Part shown: piece by piece, positions 26,529 through 36,016 of the stretch
How the letters are laid out: every line of letters starts with the position of its first letter
Numbering within the stretch: position 1 is the stretch's first letter
Source of the DNA: Burkholderiales bacterium
GTDB lineage: Bacteria > Pseudomonadota > Gammaproteobacteria > Burkholderiales > Burkholderiaceae_E
Reading direction: 5' to 3'
NCBI GenBank assembly: GCA_027487815.1
Contig: JAIYCW010000040.1
Span: 1 to 64,000 of the forward strand
DNA: 64,000 bases
Notes under the pieces: model-generated
Told to the model about the DNA's origin: nothing
What the model saw: only the letters and a program-made list of their open reading frames with translations
The model's database searches: none
Program-made: the position numbers and the translations under genes

Positions 26529-27455
26529 TCATCCGGATTTGCGGCCCGCCAAGCAAGCCCAGCCCTCGTGGATCCCCACCGCTTGCAGGGCGATCTGCGG
26601 GTAGTGCGCAACAATCTCTTCGATCTGGCGCTCAAGCAGCCCGGAAAGCACCAAGTATCCACCGGGTTTGACCAGCGATTGAAGCAAGGGCGCAAGCACC
26701 TTGAGCGGAGAGGAAAGAATGTTGGCAAGCACCAGGTCTGCGGGCTCGGGCGCGGCATCCTCAGACCCCATCACATGCACATCGACAGCGTTAGTGGCGG
26801 CATTGCGCTGCGTGGCGATAAGCGCTTGAGGATCGATATCGATACCGATCACCTCTGCGGCGCCGAGCTTGCAGGCTGCCAGAGCCAGAATGCCTGAGCC
26901 ACAGCCATAGTCAATCACACGTTGACCCGCCACGTCATGGCCCAGAAGCCAGCGCAGGCACAGGCTTGTCGTGGGGTGGCTGCCGGTGCCAAAGGCCAGG
27001 CCAGGATCGAGAATAAGCCGGGCGGCATGGCTTGCGTCTTGAGATGGCTCGGCCGGGTCATCCACCCGCCATGAAGGCTGAATCAGCAGGGTGCGCCCTT
27101 GCGGGCCCTGGACTTCAATCGGTTCGAATTGCGACTGAGAGCGCCGCACCCAATCTTCATCAGCAAACACGCGCACCACAAGATCGCCTGGCGCGCCTTG
27201 ATCGAGTTGTGCGGCGGTGTCGCGCAACAGTTCAAGATAGTCTTCCGAGGCCGCAAGCAAGAGACTCAGCCGGGTGCGCTCCCAGCCGCTTGCCGGTGGC
27301 GGCATGCCGGGTTCGCCATAGAGGGCTTGCTCATCGGGTGAATCAGCGTCTGCGTCTTCCGCCATTACCGAGACTGCACCAGCTTCCAACAGGCCATCGG
27401 ACCAAGGCTCGACCTCGTCGCGGGCAACAACAAAACTGACTTCACGCCATTGCAT
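26529..27455 (-). CDS. prmA: Ribosomal protein L11 methyltransferase PrmA
   Basis: PrmA trimethylates lysines and the N-terminus of L11 using S-adenosylmethionine. The 308-residue protein has an N-terminal L11-recognition domain starting MQWREVSFVV. The methyltransferase fold shows LDPGLAFGTGSHPTTSLCLRWL, the SAM loop VIDYGCGSGILALAACKLGA and the family marker LVLANILSSPL. It is ten bases downstream of accC on the same strand, a conserved arrangement (accB-accC-prmA) in beta- and gammaproteobacteria. The stop lies nine bases before the DUF3426 start. Confidence 0.95.
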   Translation of the reverse strand: MQWREVSFVVARDEVEPWSDGLLEAGAVSVMAEDADADSPDEQALYGEPGMPPPASGWERTRLSLLLAASEDYLELLRDTAAQLDQGAPGDLVVRVFADEDWVRRSQSQFEPIEVQGPQGRTLLIQPSWRVDDPAEPSQDASHAARLILDPGLAFGTGSHPTTSLCLRWLLGHDVAGQRVIDYGCGSGILALAACKLGAAEVIGIDIDPQALIATQRNAATNAVDVHVMGSEDAAPEPADLVLANILSSPLKVLAPLLQSLVKPGGYLVLSGLLERQIEEIVAHYPQIALQAVGIHEGWACLAGRKSG

Positions 27456-27465
27456 GCGTCACGCC

Positions 27466-28827
27466 TTAGTGATTGCCTGAGGTCTTGCGCAATGCGAGCT
27501 TGTTCTCAAGATAGTGAATCGATGTGCCGCCTGCCACAAATCGTGCATCGGCCATCAGTTCGCGATGCAGGGCAATGTTGGTGAGGATGCCTTCCACCGC
27601 CATCTCGGAAAGTGCGATCCGCATGCGGGCGATCGCCTGGTCGCGGGTGTCGCCATGCGCGATCACCTTGCCAATCATCGAGTCGTAATTCGGGGGCACC
27701 AGATAGTTCGTGTAGGCATGCGAGTCGACGCGAATGCCCGGGCCTCCAGGGGGGTGCCAGGTAGTGATACGGCCGGGCGAGGGTGTGAAGCGATAGGGGT
27801 CTTCCGCATTGATACGGCACTCCACCGCATGGCCTTTGATTTCGATATCGCGCTGGCGCAGCAGCATCTTTTCGCCAGCGGCAATGCGGATTTGTTGCTG
27901 AACAATATCAATGCCAGTGACCAGCTCCGTGACTGGATGCTCCACCTGAACGCGGGTGTTCATTTCGATGAAATAGAACTCGTCGTTTTCAAACAGAAAC
28001 TCAAAGGTTCCAGCGCCGCGATAGCCAATTTTCTTGCAGGCCTCGGCGCAGCGCAGACCGATCTTGTCGATCAGGCGGCGCGAAATTCCCGGTGCGGGTG
28101 CTTCTTCGATAATTTTTTGATGGCGCCGCTGCATGGAGCAATCACGTTCGCCCAAATAAACCGCGTTGCGAAACTCATCGGCCAGCACCTGGATCTCGAT
28201 ATGGCGCGGGTTCTCGAGGAACTTCTCCATATACACGGTCGGGTTGCCAAATGCGCTTCCCGCTTCGCTTCGGGTCATGGTCACGGCGTTGAGCAACGCC
28301 GCTTCAGTGTGGACCACCCGCATGCCGCGACCACCGCCGCCACCAGCCGCCTTGATGATGACCGGGTAGCCGACCGCGCGGGCGATTCGTACGACTTCTT
28401 TGGGATCTTCAGGAAGCGCGCCTTCGCTGCCCGGCACAACAGGCACCCCTGCGCGTTTCATCGCGTCCTTGGCCGATACTTTGTCGCCCATCATGCGAAT
28501 CGAGTCCGGCCGAGGGCCTATAAACACAAACCCGCTTTTCTCCACCCGCTCGGCGAAGTCGGCGTTTTCGGATAAAAAGCCATAGCCCGGATGAATGGCC
28601 TCCGCGTCGGTGACTTCGGCTGCGCTGATGATCGCGGGGATATTGAGGTAGCTATCCTTGGAGGGGGCCGGGCCGATACATACCGACTCATCGGCCAACT
28701 TTACATACTTGGCCTCGGTATCGGCCTCGGAATGCACCACCACGGTACGAATGCCCATCTCACGGCAGGCTCGTTGAATACGCAGTGCTATTTCGCCACG
28801 ATTGGCGATCAGGATCTTTTCAAACAT
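27466..28827 (-). CDS. accC: Acetyl-CoA carboxylase biotin carboxylase subunit AccC
   Basis: AccC carboxylates biotin on AccB with ATP and bicarbonate, the first step of fatty acid synthesis. The 453-residue protein begins [17 protein letters not shown]. The ATP-grasp region shows [17 protein letters not shown], the catalytic EECSM-like region appears as [18 protein letters not shown], and [16 protein letters not shown] is intact, as is the C-terminal biotin-carboxylase domain ([20 protein letters not shown]). The length is standard. It follows accB by 20 bases. Confidence 0.98.
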   Translation of the reverse strand: MFEKILIANRGEIALRIQRACREMGIRTVVVHSEADTEAKYVKLADESVCIGPAPSKDSYLNIPAIISAAEVTDAEAIHPGYGFLSENADFAERVEKSGFVFIGPRPDSIRMMGDKVSAKDAMKRAGVPVVPGSEGALPEDPKEVVRIARAVGYPVIIKAAGGGGGRGMRVVHTEAALLNAVTMTRSEAGSAFGNPTVYMEKFLENPRHIEIQVLADEFRNAVYLGERDCSMQRRHQKIIEEAPAPGISRRLIDKIGLRCAEACKKIGYRGAGTFEFLFENDEFYFIEMNTRVQVEHPVTELVTGIDIVQQQIRIAAGEKMLLRQRDIEIKGHAVECRINAEDPYRFTPSPGRITTWHPPGGPGIRVDSHAYTNYLVPPNYDSMIGKVIAHGDTRDQAIARMRIALSEMAVEGILTNIALHRELMADARFVAGGTSIHYLENKLALRKTSGNH

Positions 28828-28847
28828 GGGCTATGCGGCGCGCGGGC

Positions 28848-29360
28848 TTATGCGGGCTCGACTACGAACAAGGGCTGTCCGTACTCCACCGGTTGACCGT
28901 TTTCCACCAGGATCGCCTTGATGCGTCCGGCGAAATCACATTCGATTTCATTAAGCAGCTTCATCGCTTCAATGATGCACACCGTCTCGCCTTGTTTCAC
29001 TTCGCTGCCAATATCCACAAATGGTGCTGAGCCTGGCTGTGCTGAGCGGTAGAAGGTGCCGACCATGGGCGACTTCACAATGTGACCGGCTGGCGCGGCG
29101 TCTGCCTGTGGCTCGGCCGGCGCCGGCCCCGGGGCTGCAGGCTGTGTGGAGCCGCCAGGAGGCGAAGCGTATTGTGGTGAATACTGGGGCGCATATTGTG
29201 GTGCATAGCCTTGGGGGGGCATCTGCATCATCGCGCCGGGTGCGCCTGGCGCGGCTGATTTGACGATCCTCACCTTGCCTTCACCCTCGGTGATCTCCAG
29301 CTCGGCGATGCCGGATTCGGCGACAAGATCAATCAGGGTTTTGAGTTTTCTCAGGTCCAT
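28848..29360 (-). CDS. accB: Biotin carboxyl carrier protein AccB
   Basis: AccB carries the biotin that AccC carboxylates and the carboxyltransferase uses. The 170-residue protein has an N-terminal segment ([20 protein letters not shown]), a flexible Ala/Pro linker and the C-terminal biotinyl domain with the [10 protein letters not shown] motif; the biotinylated Lys is residue 134. The linker contains repeats of Tyr-Ala/Ser-Pro-Gln (around [13 protein letters not shown]), an unusual Tyr-rich variant of the usual Ala/Pro hinge. The start at 29360 is the family start and overlaps the aroQ 3' end by ten bases. Confidence 0.96.
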   Translation of the reverse strand: MDLRKLKTLIDLVAESGIAELEITEGEGKVRIVKSAAPGAPGAMMQMPPQGYAPQYAPQYSPQYASPPGGSTQPAAPGPAPAEPQADAAPAGHIVKSPMVGTFYRSAQPGSAPFVDIGSEVKQGETVCIIEAMKLLNEIECDFAGRIKAILVENGQPVEYGQPLFVVEPA

Positions 29361-29815
29361 AGGCTCATTTTCTGCAGGACAAAACGCAGCGCAGCCCGAT
29401 ACCCCTCGGGGCCCAGGCCACAAATCACCCCCACTGCCCGATCTGAAAAATAGGAGTGGTGGCGAAATGTTTCGCGCTGATGGATATTGGAAAGATGCAC
29501 TTCGACGAACGGTATGTTGACCGCGGCCAGCGCGTCCCGAATCGCGACGCTGGTGTGGGTAAAGGCCGCCGGGTTGATGATGATGTAGTCCACTTTGCCG
29601 CTTGCTGCTTGAATCCGATCCACCAACACGCCCTCGTGATTGCTCTGAATCGCCTCGATCTGTGCGCCGTGCTCGGCCGCTAGCGCGTGCAGCTCTTGGT
29701 TAACCTCGGCGAGCGTGGTTGATCCATAGATCTGCGGCTCCCGGGTACCCAGCAAATTGAGGTTGGGCCCGTGAATCACCAAAATGGCTGGATCACGAGA
29801 TGAAGACACGGTCAT
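29351..29815 (-). CDS. aroQ: Type II 3-dehydroquinate dehydratase AroQ
   Basis: AroQ dehydrates 3-dehydroquinate to 3-dehydroshikimate in the aromatic amino acid pathway. The 154-residue protein is a typical dodecamer-forming type II enzyme: [19 protein letters not shown] with the catalytic Arg and Tyr, [19 protein letters not shown], and [20 protein letters not shown] with the catalytic His. It heads the accB-accC run, an order (aroQ-accB-accC-prmA) widespread in proteobacteria. Translation of accB probably couples to it through the ten-base overlap. A 6-bp inverted repeat lies in its upstream region. Confidence 0.97.
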   Translation of the reverse strand: MTVSSSRDPAILVIHGPNLNLLGTREPQIYGSTTLAEVNQELHALAAEHGAQIEAIQSNHEGVLVDRIQAASGKVDYIIINPAAFTHTSVAIRDALAAVNIPFVEVHLSNIHQRETFRHHSYFSDRAVGVICGLGPEGYRAALRFVLQKMSLWT

Positions 29816-29843
29816 GACAGCAGGGCTCTCAACGAAAGGGGCG

Positions 29844-29860
29844 AAGTGTACGCCACACTT
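29844..29860 (-). promoter_or_regulatory. Inverted repeat in the aroQ-accBC upstream region
   Basis: AAGTGT-ACGCC-ACACTT forms a perfect 6-bp inverted repeat with a 5-base centre, 29 bases before the aroQ start. Its size and place suit a dimeric regulator's operator. No regulator is assigned. Confidence 0.3.
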
Positions 29861-29887
29861 TAAGAAATGAAAATCCCCGGAGATTGC

Positions 29888-29937
29888 GCGAGTTAAGCAG
29901 AAATGCTTGCAGAAGGACGAATTTTCAGCTAACTCGC
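29888..29937 (-). terminator. Long-loop inverted repeat at the TlpA stop
   Basis: GCGAGTTA and TAACTCGC pair perfectly across a 34-base loop that itself contains a small GCA/TGC hairpin. One arm covers the stop codon of the TlpA-like gene. No T-run follows on the minus strand, so intrinsic termination is doubtful. Confidence 0.3.
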
Positions 29938-30471
29938 CAGGGCTTTTGAACGCTCCAGAAGCTCATCGCTGCGAAACCGGCCCAAAATTCTGCCCTGAAT
30001 TTGACCATTTCGATCGACTAAAACCGTAAAAGGCAGGCCACCAGCAGGGTTTCCGAAACGCCGAACCAGTTCGATCCCGGCCGCGCCAGTGCAAAGTAAA
30101 GGATAGCTTACTTTGATGCGTTCAGCGAATTTGCTGATATTTGCCAGCGAATCAACGCCAATTCCAAGAACTTCCACTTTTTTCTCCCGAATCTGATCGG
30201 CGATCGCCGACAGCTCGGGCATTTCTTCAACACAAGGTGCACACCAGGTTGCCCAGAAATTCAGAACCAGGGGCCGCTGGCGATACTTGGCCAGTGCAGT
30301 GGTCTGGCCTTGGGCATCAGGAAAGCTCTGGGCCAGCAAGGTTTGCAAGGCCTCGTCCTCGGCTGGTTGGAGTTTGAGTCTCCACCACGCTGCGCCAGCT
30401 CCAAGGGCCAATGCGCCGACAGCCGCCCCGCCCAGGATCAGATGGGATCGCCGACCAGGGGCAGCACTCAC
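29929..30471 (-). CDS. TlpA-like membrane-anchored thiol-disulfide oxidoreductase
   Basis: This is a 180-residue periplasmic redoxin. An N-terminal uncleaved or cleavable hydrophobic segment ([21 protein letters not shown]) is followed by an AhpC/TSA-Redoxin fold. The active site is [16 protein letters not shown] (WCAPC), and the cis-proline region is [13 protein letters not shown]. Relatives keep periplasmic cysteines reduced, often for cytochrome c maturation. The start overlaps the stop of the upstream unknown gene by four bases, so the pair is translationally coupled. This intact redoxin contrasts with the two degenerate redoxin-like proteins at 47-48 kb. Confidence 0.92.
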   Translation of the reverse strand: MSAAPGRRSHLILGGAAVGALALGAGAAWWRLKLQPAEDEALQTLLAQSFPDAQGQTTALAKYRQRPLVLNFWATWCAPCVEEMPELSAIADQIREKKVEVLGIGVDSLANISKFAERIKVSYPLLCTGAAGIELVRRFGNPAGGLPFTVLVDRNGQIQGRILGRFRSDELLERSKALAS

Positions 30472-31076
30472 TGCTGCCCGCCTTCGCGGTCTGTGCCTTG
30501 CTGATCCATGAGCGCCTGCAGGGCATTTGCGGACCCTCTAAGCCCGACGTGCTGGCGCAGCTCATGAGGGGCATGCAAGGTGAGCAATACTTCAAAACCC
30601 TCATGCTCAAAGGCAAAGGCTTCTTGCTCGGGTGTATCACCAGGCGGCTCCACGGACTCAAAATCCACCGCTTGATTCAGCAAAAAGTAATGCACTTCCT
30701 TGGCGTTATCGGCAAAGAGCTGCAAATGAATCGGCGCAAATTCGGTGGCCAGACCCTTCCAAGCGGCTCCAGTCACCCTCGGGTTGAAGGTGTCGAGGTC
30801 GCCCATCAGCGCAAGGGCGACTTCACGCATGGCCAAAAGCCGCTCATCATGATCTGGATCAAACAGCGCCAGGTGCTCAGCAAGTGCAGCATCGATTTGA
30901 GAATTGTCCGGCAGCAAATTGCGCTGCACTTTGCCGCGGGCAAGCAATTGCGCTGCTTTTTGTTTGGCTGCGTGATACGACAGCCCTTCATCCGCGATCA
31001 ACTGAGCCGCCTTCTGGGCAATTTCCAGGCGCAGATCCGAAGGCTGCGAGGCCTCGTGCATTGAGTTGGCATTCAT
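30468..31076 (-). CDS. Conserved hypothetical protein, upstream partner of TlpA-like gene
   Basis: The protein is 202 residues and soluble, with no signal peptide. I do not recognise a named domain with certainty. The N-terminal third is helical and basic-patterned (LRLEIAQKAAQLIADEGLSYHAAKQKAAQLL), then LPDNSQIDAALAEHLALFDPD. The C-terminal half is acidic beta/alpha (HLQLFADNAKEVHYFLLNQAVDFES, HEGFEVLLTLHAPHELRQHVGL). It is divergent from mpl, with 39 bases between the starts, and coupled to the TlpA-like gene. The repeated helix-turn pattern at the N-terminus could bind RNA or DNA, but that is a guess. Confidence 0.75.
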   Translation of the reverse strand: MNANSMHEASQPSDLRLEIAQKAAQLIADEGLSYHAAKQKAAQLLARGKVQRNLLPDNSQIDAALAEHLALFDPDHDERLLAMREVALALMGDLDTFNPRVTGAAWKGLATEFAPIHLQLFADNAKEVHYFLLNQAVDFESVEPPGDTPEQEAFAFEHEGFEVLLTLHAPHELRQHVGLRGSANALQALMDQQGTDREGGQQ

Positions 31077-31115
31077 GGCGAGGGCGAGTGTACTCGCGGC
31101 AGACTAAAATTGCGT

Positions 31116-32519
31116 ATGACCACACAATTTGCGCCACCACCTCCAGCCCGGCATATCCATATCCTGGGCATTTGCGGCACCTTTATGGGAGGCCTGGCAG
31201 CGATTGCCCGCGAGGCTGGTTTGCAGGTCACCGGGTGTGATGCCAATGTATATCCTCCGATGAGCGATCAGCTCAGGGCCTTGGGGATCGAGTTGATTGA
31301 AGGATTCGACGCCAGTCAGTTGGCACTCAAGCCTGATCTATGGGTGATTGGCAATGTGGTGTCGCGCGGCAATCCGCTCATGGAAGCCATTCTTGATGCG
31401 GGTTTGCCTTTTACCTCGGGGCCTCAATGGCTAAGCAGTGTGCTTCAGGGTCGGCATGTGTTGGCCGTGGCCGGCACGCATGGCAAGACCACCACCACCG
31501 CATTACTCGCCTGGATTTTGCAGCATCAAGGCTTAAACCCTGGTTATCTGATTGGCGGAGTCGCCCAGAACTTTCCCAGCTCAGCCCACCTCGGGCAGGG
31601 CCATCCTTTTGTTATCGAAGCCGATGAATACGACACGGCATTTTTTGATAAGCGCTCGAAGTTTGTTCATTACCGGCCGCGCACCGCCATCCTGAACAAT
31701 CTCGAGTTTGATCATGCCGATATCTTTCCCGACGTGGCGGCAATTCAAACCCAGTTTCATCATCTGGTGCGCACCGTGCCGGGTCAGGGGCATGTGATCG
31801 TGAATGCCACCCAACCAACTCTGGCCCAAGTGCTTGATCGGGGCTGCTGGAGTCAACTCCATTACTTCATGAGCCCGCAAGGTTGGCACGAGGCTGATGT
31901 GGTGGAAACTCCTGAGGCGACTGAGTTTGAGGTGCGCCGTAGCAATCAAAGTTTGGGGCGTTTGCGACTTCAACTCTCGGGCGCACACAACCGGGCCAAT
32001 GCACTGGCTGCAATTGCGGCAGCAGGCACCGTGGGAGTCGAGCCGGCAGCGGCTATCCAGGCGCTTGAAGCGTTCGCCGGGATCAAACGGCGCATGGAGG
32101 TAAAGGGAGTGGTGCGTGGCATTACGGTGATTGATGATTTTGCGCATCACCCTACGGCGATTGCCACTACGCTCGAAGGCTTACGAATGCGCCTGGGCGC
32201 TTCAGGTGGCCGGATTCTTGCGGTGCTTGAGCCGCGCTCCAACACCATGAAGCTAGGCACCATGGCCGCGCTCCTGCCGCAAAGCCTGCGCTTGGCTGAC
32301 CGGGTGTTTTGCTCAAGTGCCGGGTTGGGTTGGGACGTGGCGAGTGCGCTTGCGCCGGTTCAGCCGCCGGCGTTGGTGGTTGATAGTGTTGATGGATTGG
32401 TTCAGGCGATTAGCCAGGAAGCACGCACCGGGGATACGATTTTGGTCATGAGCAATGGTGGGTTTGGCGGGATTCATGGCAAGCTGTTGACTGCTTTGCA
32501 ACCAGGCGCGGCGCGATGA
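31116..32519 (+). CDS. mpl: Murein tripeptide ligase Mpl
   Basis: Mpl joins recycled L-Ala-gamma-D-Glu-meso-DAP tripeptide to UDP-N-acetylmuramic acid. The 467-residue protein is a Mur ligase: HIHILGICGTFMGGLAAIAR (N-terminal Rossmann domain), the ATP P-loop VAGTHGKTTTTALLAW, VIEADEYDTAFFDKRSKF, LNNLEFDHADIF, and the C-terminal VIDDFAHHPTAIATTL, which distinguish Mpl from MurC. ATG at 31116 is preferred to a TTG two codons upstream. It complements AmpD in the window: AmpD releases the peptide and Mpl reuses it. Its stop overlaps the yqiA-like start (ATGA). Confidence 0.95.
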   Translation: MTTQFAPPPPARHIHILGICGTFMGGLAAIAREAGLQVTGCDANVYPPMSDQLRALGIELIEGFDASQLALKPDLWVIGNVVSRGNPLMEAILDAGLPFTSGPQWLSSVLQGRHVLAVAGTHGKTTTTALLAWILQHQGLNPGYLIGGVAQNFPSSAHLGQGHPFVIEADEYDTAFFDKRSKFVHYRPRTAILNNLEFDHADIFPDVAAIQTQFHHLVRTVPGQGHVIVNATQPTLAQVLDRGCWSQLHYFMSPQGWHEADVVETPEATEFEVRRSNQSLGRLRLQLSGAHNRANALAAIAAAGTVGVEPAAAIQALEAFAGIKRRMEVKGVVRGITVIDDFAHHPTAIATTLEGLRMRLGASGGRILAVLEPRSNTMKLGTMAALLPQSLRLADRVFCSSAGLGWDVASALAPVQPPALVVDSVDGLVQAISQEARTGDTILVMSNGGFGGIHGKLLTALQPGAAR

Positions 32520-33103
32520 ATGCCCAGCCGCGCCGCCTGATTTACCTGCATGGTTTTCGCAGCTCGCCGCAGTCGTTCAAGGCCCAGTGGTTAAGCCAGC
32601 GCATGGCGCAGCTTGGCCTGGGCGATCGCTGGCTGTGCCCCAACTTGCCAATGTCGCCTGCCAAAGCGATTCGCCTGATTCGTGAAACCATTGATCCTCA
32701 GCCCGAGGATTGCCTGGTGGGCAGCTCGTTGGGTGGCTACTACGCAACCTTTATGGCCGAGTACACCGGCTGCCAGGCAGTATTGCTCAATCCTGTCGTA
32801 CATGCCGAACGCGATCTGGCTACGCAGGTCGGGGAACATTCTCCTTACCACGAGCCGCAAGCCCGCCCCGAGCGTTTTCACTTGGAATACATCGATGAAT
32901 TGCGCGCGCTGAGCATTGGGTCGATCAGCTTTCCCGAGCGTTACTTCCTGATCGCAGCCACCGGCGATGAGGTGCTCGACTGGCGCGAAATGGTGGCGCA
33001 CTATCGCGGCGCCAAGCAATGGGTACTCAACGGCAGCGATCATGGCCTGTCGGACTTCGCCCAGTATGGCGACGAAGTCCTGGCCTTCTCCCGTTGGCTA
33101 TAG
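32516..33103 (+). CDS. YqiA-like alpha/beta-hydrolase (esterase)
   Basis: This is a 195-residue minimal alpha/beta hydrolase of the YqiA/YcfP type. The N-terminal LIYLHGFRSSPQSFKAQWL holds the oxyanion loop. The nucleophile Ser is in CLVGSSLGGYYATF, the acid in IAATGDEVLDW and the His in NGSDHGLSDF. E. coli YqiA is an esterase on short acyl and palmitoyl-CoA model substrates; the natural substrate is unknown. It is translationally coupled to mpl. The gene ends at the beginning of a short 12-bp tandem repeat. Confidence 0.88.
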   Translation: MNAQPRRLIYLHGFRSSPQSFKAQWLSQRMAQLGLGDRWLCPNLPMSPAKAIRLIRETIDPQPEDCLVGSSLGGYYATFMAEYTGCQAVLLNPVVHAERDLATQVGEHSPYHEPQARPERFHLEYIDELRALSIGSISFPERYFLIAATGDEVLDWREMVAHYRGAKQWVLNGSDHGLSDFAQYGDEVLAFSRWL

Positions 33104-33126
33104 CGTTGGTTGGGGCGTTGGTTGGG
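33103..33126 (+). repeat. Two tandem 12-bp repeats after the yqiA-like gene
   Basis: GCGTTGGTTGGG occurs twice head-to-tail, with a partial third copy (GCGCTAGTCGG). It fills the short gap between the converging esterase and TIGR00266 genes. It may be a replication-slippage product. Confidence 0.7.
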
Positions 33127-33129
33127 GCG

Positions 33130-33927
33130 CTAGTCGGCGTCGCCATCCAGAATGTTTCCGAGCCCGCCCAACAGACCGCCCTCTTCGCGAGAACCACCGC
33201 GTTGAGGCGCAGCAGCGAACACGCGTGAGGCCAGTCGCGAGAAGGGCAGGGATTGCAGCCACACCGTGCCTGGACCGCGCAACACAGCAAAAAACAACCC
33301 CTCGCCACCAAACAGTGCGGTCTTGACCTTGCCCACATACTGAATATCAAAATCCACCGGGCCGGCCATCGCGACCAGGCAGCCGGTATCGACTCGCAAG
33401 ACCTCACCTGCTGCAAGCTCGCGCTTCACCACCGTGCCGCCCGAGTGCACAAACGCCAGCCCATCGCCTTCAAGCTTTTGCATGATGAAGCCCTCGCCGC
33501 CAAAGAATCCGGCGCCGAGTTTCTGTTGAATCGCAATGCCAAGCTGCACGCCTCGCGCCGCGCAAAGAAAGCTGTCTTTCTGGGCGATCAGTTTGCCGCC
33601 AACAGTCTTGAGATCCACAGCGATGATCTTGCCGGGATAGGGCGCGGCAAACGCCACCTTGCGCTTGGCATTGGCTTTGTTGGTGTAGACCGTGGTGAAA
33701 AGTGACTCACCCGTGACCAGTCGCTTGCCGGCACCCAGCAGCTTGCCAAACAGGCCCGTGCCACCTCCGCCGCTGCCATCGCCAAACACGGTGTCCAGAT
33801 CAATCCCATCTTCCATGTACATCATTGAGCCAGCTTCGCCCACCATGGCTTCGGTGGGATCAAGCTCTACTTCAACGAATTGCATCTCAGCACCAAAGAT
33901 CTTGTAATCCACTACATCCATTGCCAT
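33130..33927 (-). CDS. TIGR00266 (AIM24-like) family protein
   Basis: The protein is 265 residues, beta-rich, with no signal peptide. It starts [26 protein letters not shown] and runs [17 protein letters not shown], then a striking glycine hinge ([22 protein letters not shown]) and [13 protein letters not shown], which are the TIGR00266 hallmarks. The family is widespread and of uncertain function; the human homologue AIM24 is mitochondrial. The start is fixed by GGGAGTG eight bases upstream of the ATG at 33927. The C-terminus ends in a Gly/Asp-rich tail ([16 protein letters not shown]). It is divergent from the RNase II-type gene. Confidence 0.88.
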   Translation of the reverse strand: MAMDVVDYKIFGAEMQFVEVELDPTEAMVGEAGSMMYMEDGIDLDTVFGDGSGGGGTGLFGKLLGAGKRLVTGESLFTTVYTNKANAKRKVAFAAPYPGKIIAVDLKTVGGKLIAQKDSFLCAARGVQLGIAIQQKLGAGFFGGEGFIMQKLEGDGLAFVHSGGTVVKRELAAGEVLRVDTGCLVAMAGPVDFDIQYVGKVKTALFGGEGLFFAVLRGPGTVWLQSLPFSRLASRVFAAAPQRGGSREEGGLLGGLGNILDGDAD

Positions 33928-34006
33928 AAGGCACTCCCGGTAAGAAAAGAAGCCCAAAACCGGGCCTGCTAAGCGGCGAATTGTAGCGATTCGTATAATC
34001 CCCGGG

Positions 34007-36016
34007 ATGAGTCATGTGGTGTTTGAGGAAGATGGCGGCTTTAAAGCCGGGACGGTGCTCACCGAAGCGGGTGGTGCATTGCAGGTGGAGTACGCCAGCG
34101 GCAAGCGTGGCAAGATCAAGGCCAGCCATGTGCTGATGCGCTTTGAGCAGCCCGGGCCGCAAGAGGTGGTGCGGGCAGCCCAAAGTCTGGCTGATGATAT
34201 TGACCTGCAGTTTTTGTGGGAATGTGCCCCGCAAGACGAGTTTGATTTTGATGCCCTGGCCGAGGATTACTTTGGCGCCAAACCCATGGCTTCCCAGCGT
34301 TTCGGATTGCTGTTGCGATTGCATGGGGCGCCGGTGTATTTCCACCGCAAAGGGCGCGGGCGGTATCGCCCTGCACCGCCCGATATTCTCACCGCTGCTT
34401 TGGCTGCGCTGGAACGCAAGCGCCTTCAGGAAATCAGCATTCAGCAGCAAGCCGAGCAGCTAGTCGCAAAAAACCTGCCCGAAGGCTGGGCCGCTCTGGC
34501 CGCCGGGATGCTGATGCGCCCGGACAAGCAGTCGGTGGCGTGGCGAGCGCTGGAACTCGCAAGCGAGCGCAGCGGACGCAATCATCAAGAGCTGCTGGTC
34601 GAGGCGGGTGCTTTTGCCTCGGCGCGTGAGCTGCATTTTGGCAAGTTTGCAGCCGAGCATTTCCCGCGCGGCGTGGCGCATACCGAGCTGGGCCTGGACC
34701 AAGTGCAAGCACTGGGCGATGTGGGTGAGCATCTGCCGCTGGCGGCAGTGCAGGCGTTTTCAATTGATGATTCCACCACCACCGAGATTGATGATGCGCT
34801 CTCGGTGCGGGCGTTGGGGCCTGATCACTGGGAGGTCGGCATACATATTGCCGCGCCTGCGGTGTTGATTCCCTTGGGCAGCGGGCTTGATCAGGTCGGG
34901 CGTGCGCGCATGTCCACGGTCTATATGCCTGGCGAAAAAATCACCATGCTGCCCGATGCCCTGGTGCACGCGTGTTCGCTTGATGCCGGGCGCACCGTCC
35001 CAACCCTGTCGCTTTATCTTGAGGTGCAGGGCCCTGGCTATACGGTTGTGTCCACTGCCACCAGGCTGGAGCGCGTGGCGATCGCCGCCAACTTGCGACA
35101 TGATCTGCTGGATGAGGCCATCAGCGAGGAAGCGTTGAGCGGGCTAACTCCTCGGCCCGGCAATGCAGAGGTTCAGCCTTTCTGGGATGCGCTGCAGGTG
35201 CTGTGGGGCCTGGCACAAGCCCGCACTTTGGAGCGCGAAAAAGTTCGTGGCAAACCCGAGGCGCGTTTTCGCAGTGACTTCAGTTTCTACATCGAAGATC
35301 AGCCTGAGGTCGGTGAGCAGGTCAGAATCGTGCAGCGGCGTCGTGATGCGCCGCTTGATCGGATCGTGGCCGAGATGATGATTTTGGCCAACAGCACCTG
35401 GGGCAAGTACCTCGCCGATCACGAGGTGCCTGGCATTTATCGATCACAGCAAGCTGGCCGCGTGCGCACCACCACCCATCCTCTTCCGCACGCCGGGCTC
35501 GGGGTGAGTCAATACATTTGGAGCACCTCACCGCTGCGCCGCTATGTGGATCTGGTCAACCAGCGCCAGATCATTGCGATCTGCACATCGAGCCGCGCCC
35601 CTTATGCCAGCAATGATTCCGAGCTGTTTTCCGTGATGTCGGCTTTCGACACCAAGTACGATGCCTATGCAGATTTCCAGGCCACGATGGAGCGCTATTG
35701 GTGCCTGCGCTGGCTGGGTCAGCAGCCCACCGATAAAGTGGCCGCGGTCAGTATCCGGGAGGATCTTGTGCGCTTGGCTGATGCCCCGTTTTACTTTCGA
35801 TTGAGCGGGCTTCCAGAGATTGCGGCCGGGCGGCGGTTGTGGGCGCAGGTGATTCGGCGCGACGAAATCAATGTGTCTCTGGAAGCGCGATTCATTGCGA
35901 TGGACGAAGCTGCAGTAAGTGAAGATGTTGAAGTTGCGATAGAGCAAGCCGAGCCAAGCGACGCACCAAGTAGCGATACCCAAACAAGTGAGTCTAGCGA
36001 GGGCGACAAGCCGTGA
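34007..36016 (+). CDS. RNase II-type 3'-5' exoribonuclease (RNB domain)
   Basis: The protein is 669 residues. The N-terminal half is an unusual non-canonical RNA-binding part ([18 protein letters not shown] with an S1/SH3-like strand pattern). The RNB catalytic domain starts near residue 245, with the four-Asp metal site in [20 protein letters not shown], then [27 protein letters not shown] and SRQAGRV-like [12 protein letters not shown]. Such enzymes degrade RNA processively from the 3' end. It is shorter than RNase R and lacks that enzyme's clear C-terminal S1 domain and lysine tail. An acidic tail (about 30 residues of Glu, Ser, Asp) ends the protein. It is coupled to the TonB-like gene by GTGA. 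Confidence 0.88.
   Translation: MSHVVFEEDGGFKAGTVLTEAGGALQVEYASGKRGKIKASHVLMRFEQPGPQEVVRAAQSLADDIDLQFLWECAPQDEFDFDALAEDYFGAKPMASQRFGLLLRLHGAPVYFHRKGRGRYRPAPPDILTAALAALERKRLQEISIQQQAEQLVAKNLPEGWAALAAGMLMRPDKQSVAWRALELASERSGRNHQELLVEAGAFASARELHFGKFAAEHFPRGVAHTELGLDQVQALGDVGEHLPLAAVQAFSIDDSTTTEIDDALSVRALGPDHWEVGIHIAAPAVLIPLGSGLDQVGRARMSTVYMPGEKITMLPDALVHACSLDAGRTVPTLSLYLEVQGPGYTVVSTATRLERVAIAANLRHDLLDEAISEEALSGLTPRPGNAEVQPFWDALQVLWGLAQARTLEREKVRGKPEARFRSDFSFYIEDQPEVGEQVRIVQRRRDAPLDRIVAEMMILANSTWGKYLADHEVPGIYRSQQAGRVRTTTHPLPHAGLGVSQYIWSTSPLRRYVDLVNQRQIIAICTSSRAPYASNDSELFSVMSAFDTKYDAYADFQATMERYWCLRWLGQQPTDKVAAVSIREDLVRLADAPFYFRLSGLPEIAAGRRLWAQVIRRDEINVSLEARFIAMDEAAVSEDVEVAIEQAEPSDAPSSDTQTSESSEGDKP

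Noticed and set aside
27514-28575. 353-codon plus-strand reading frame inside accC
   Set aside because: It is antisense to accC, a consequence of codon bias; no motif or ribosome site.
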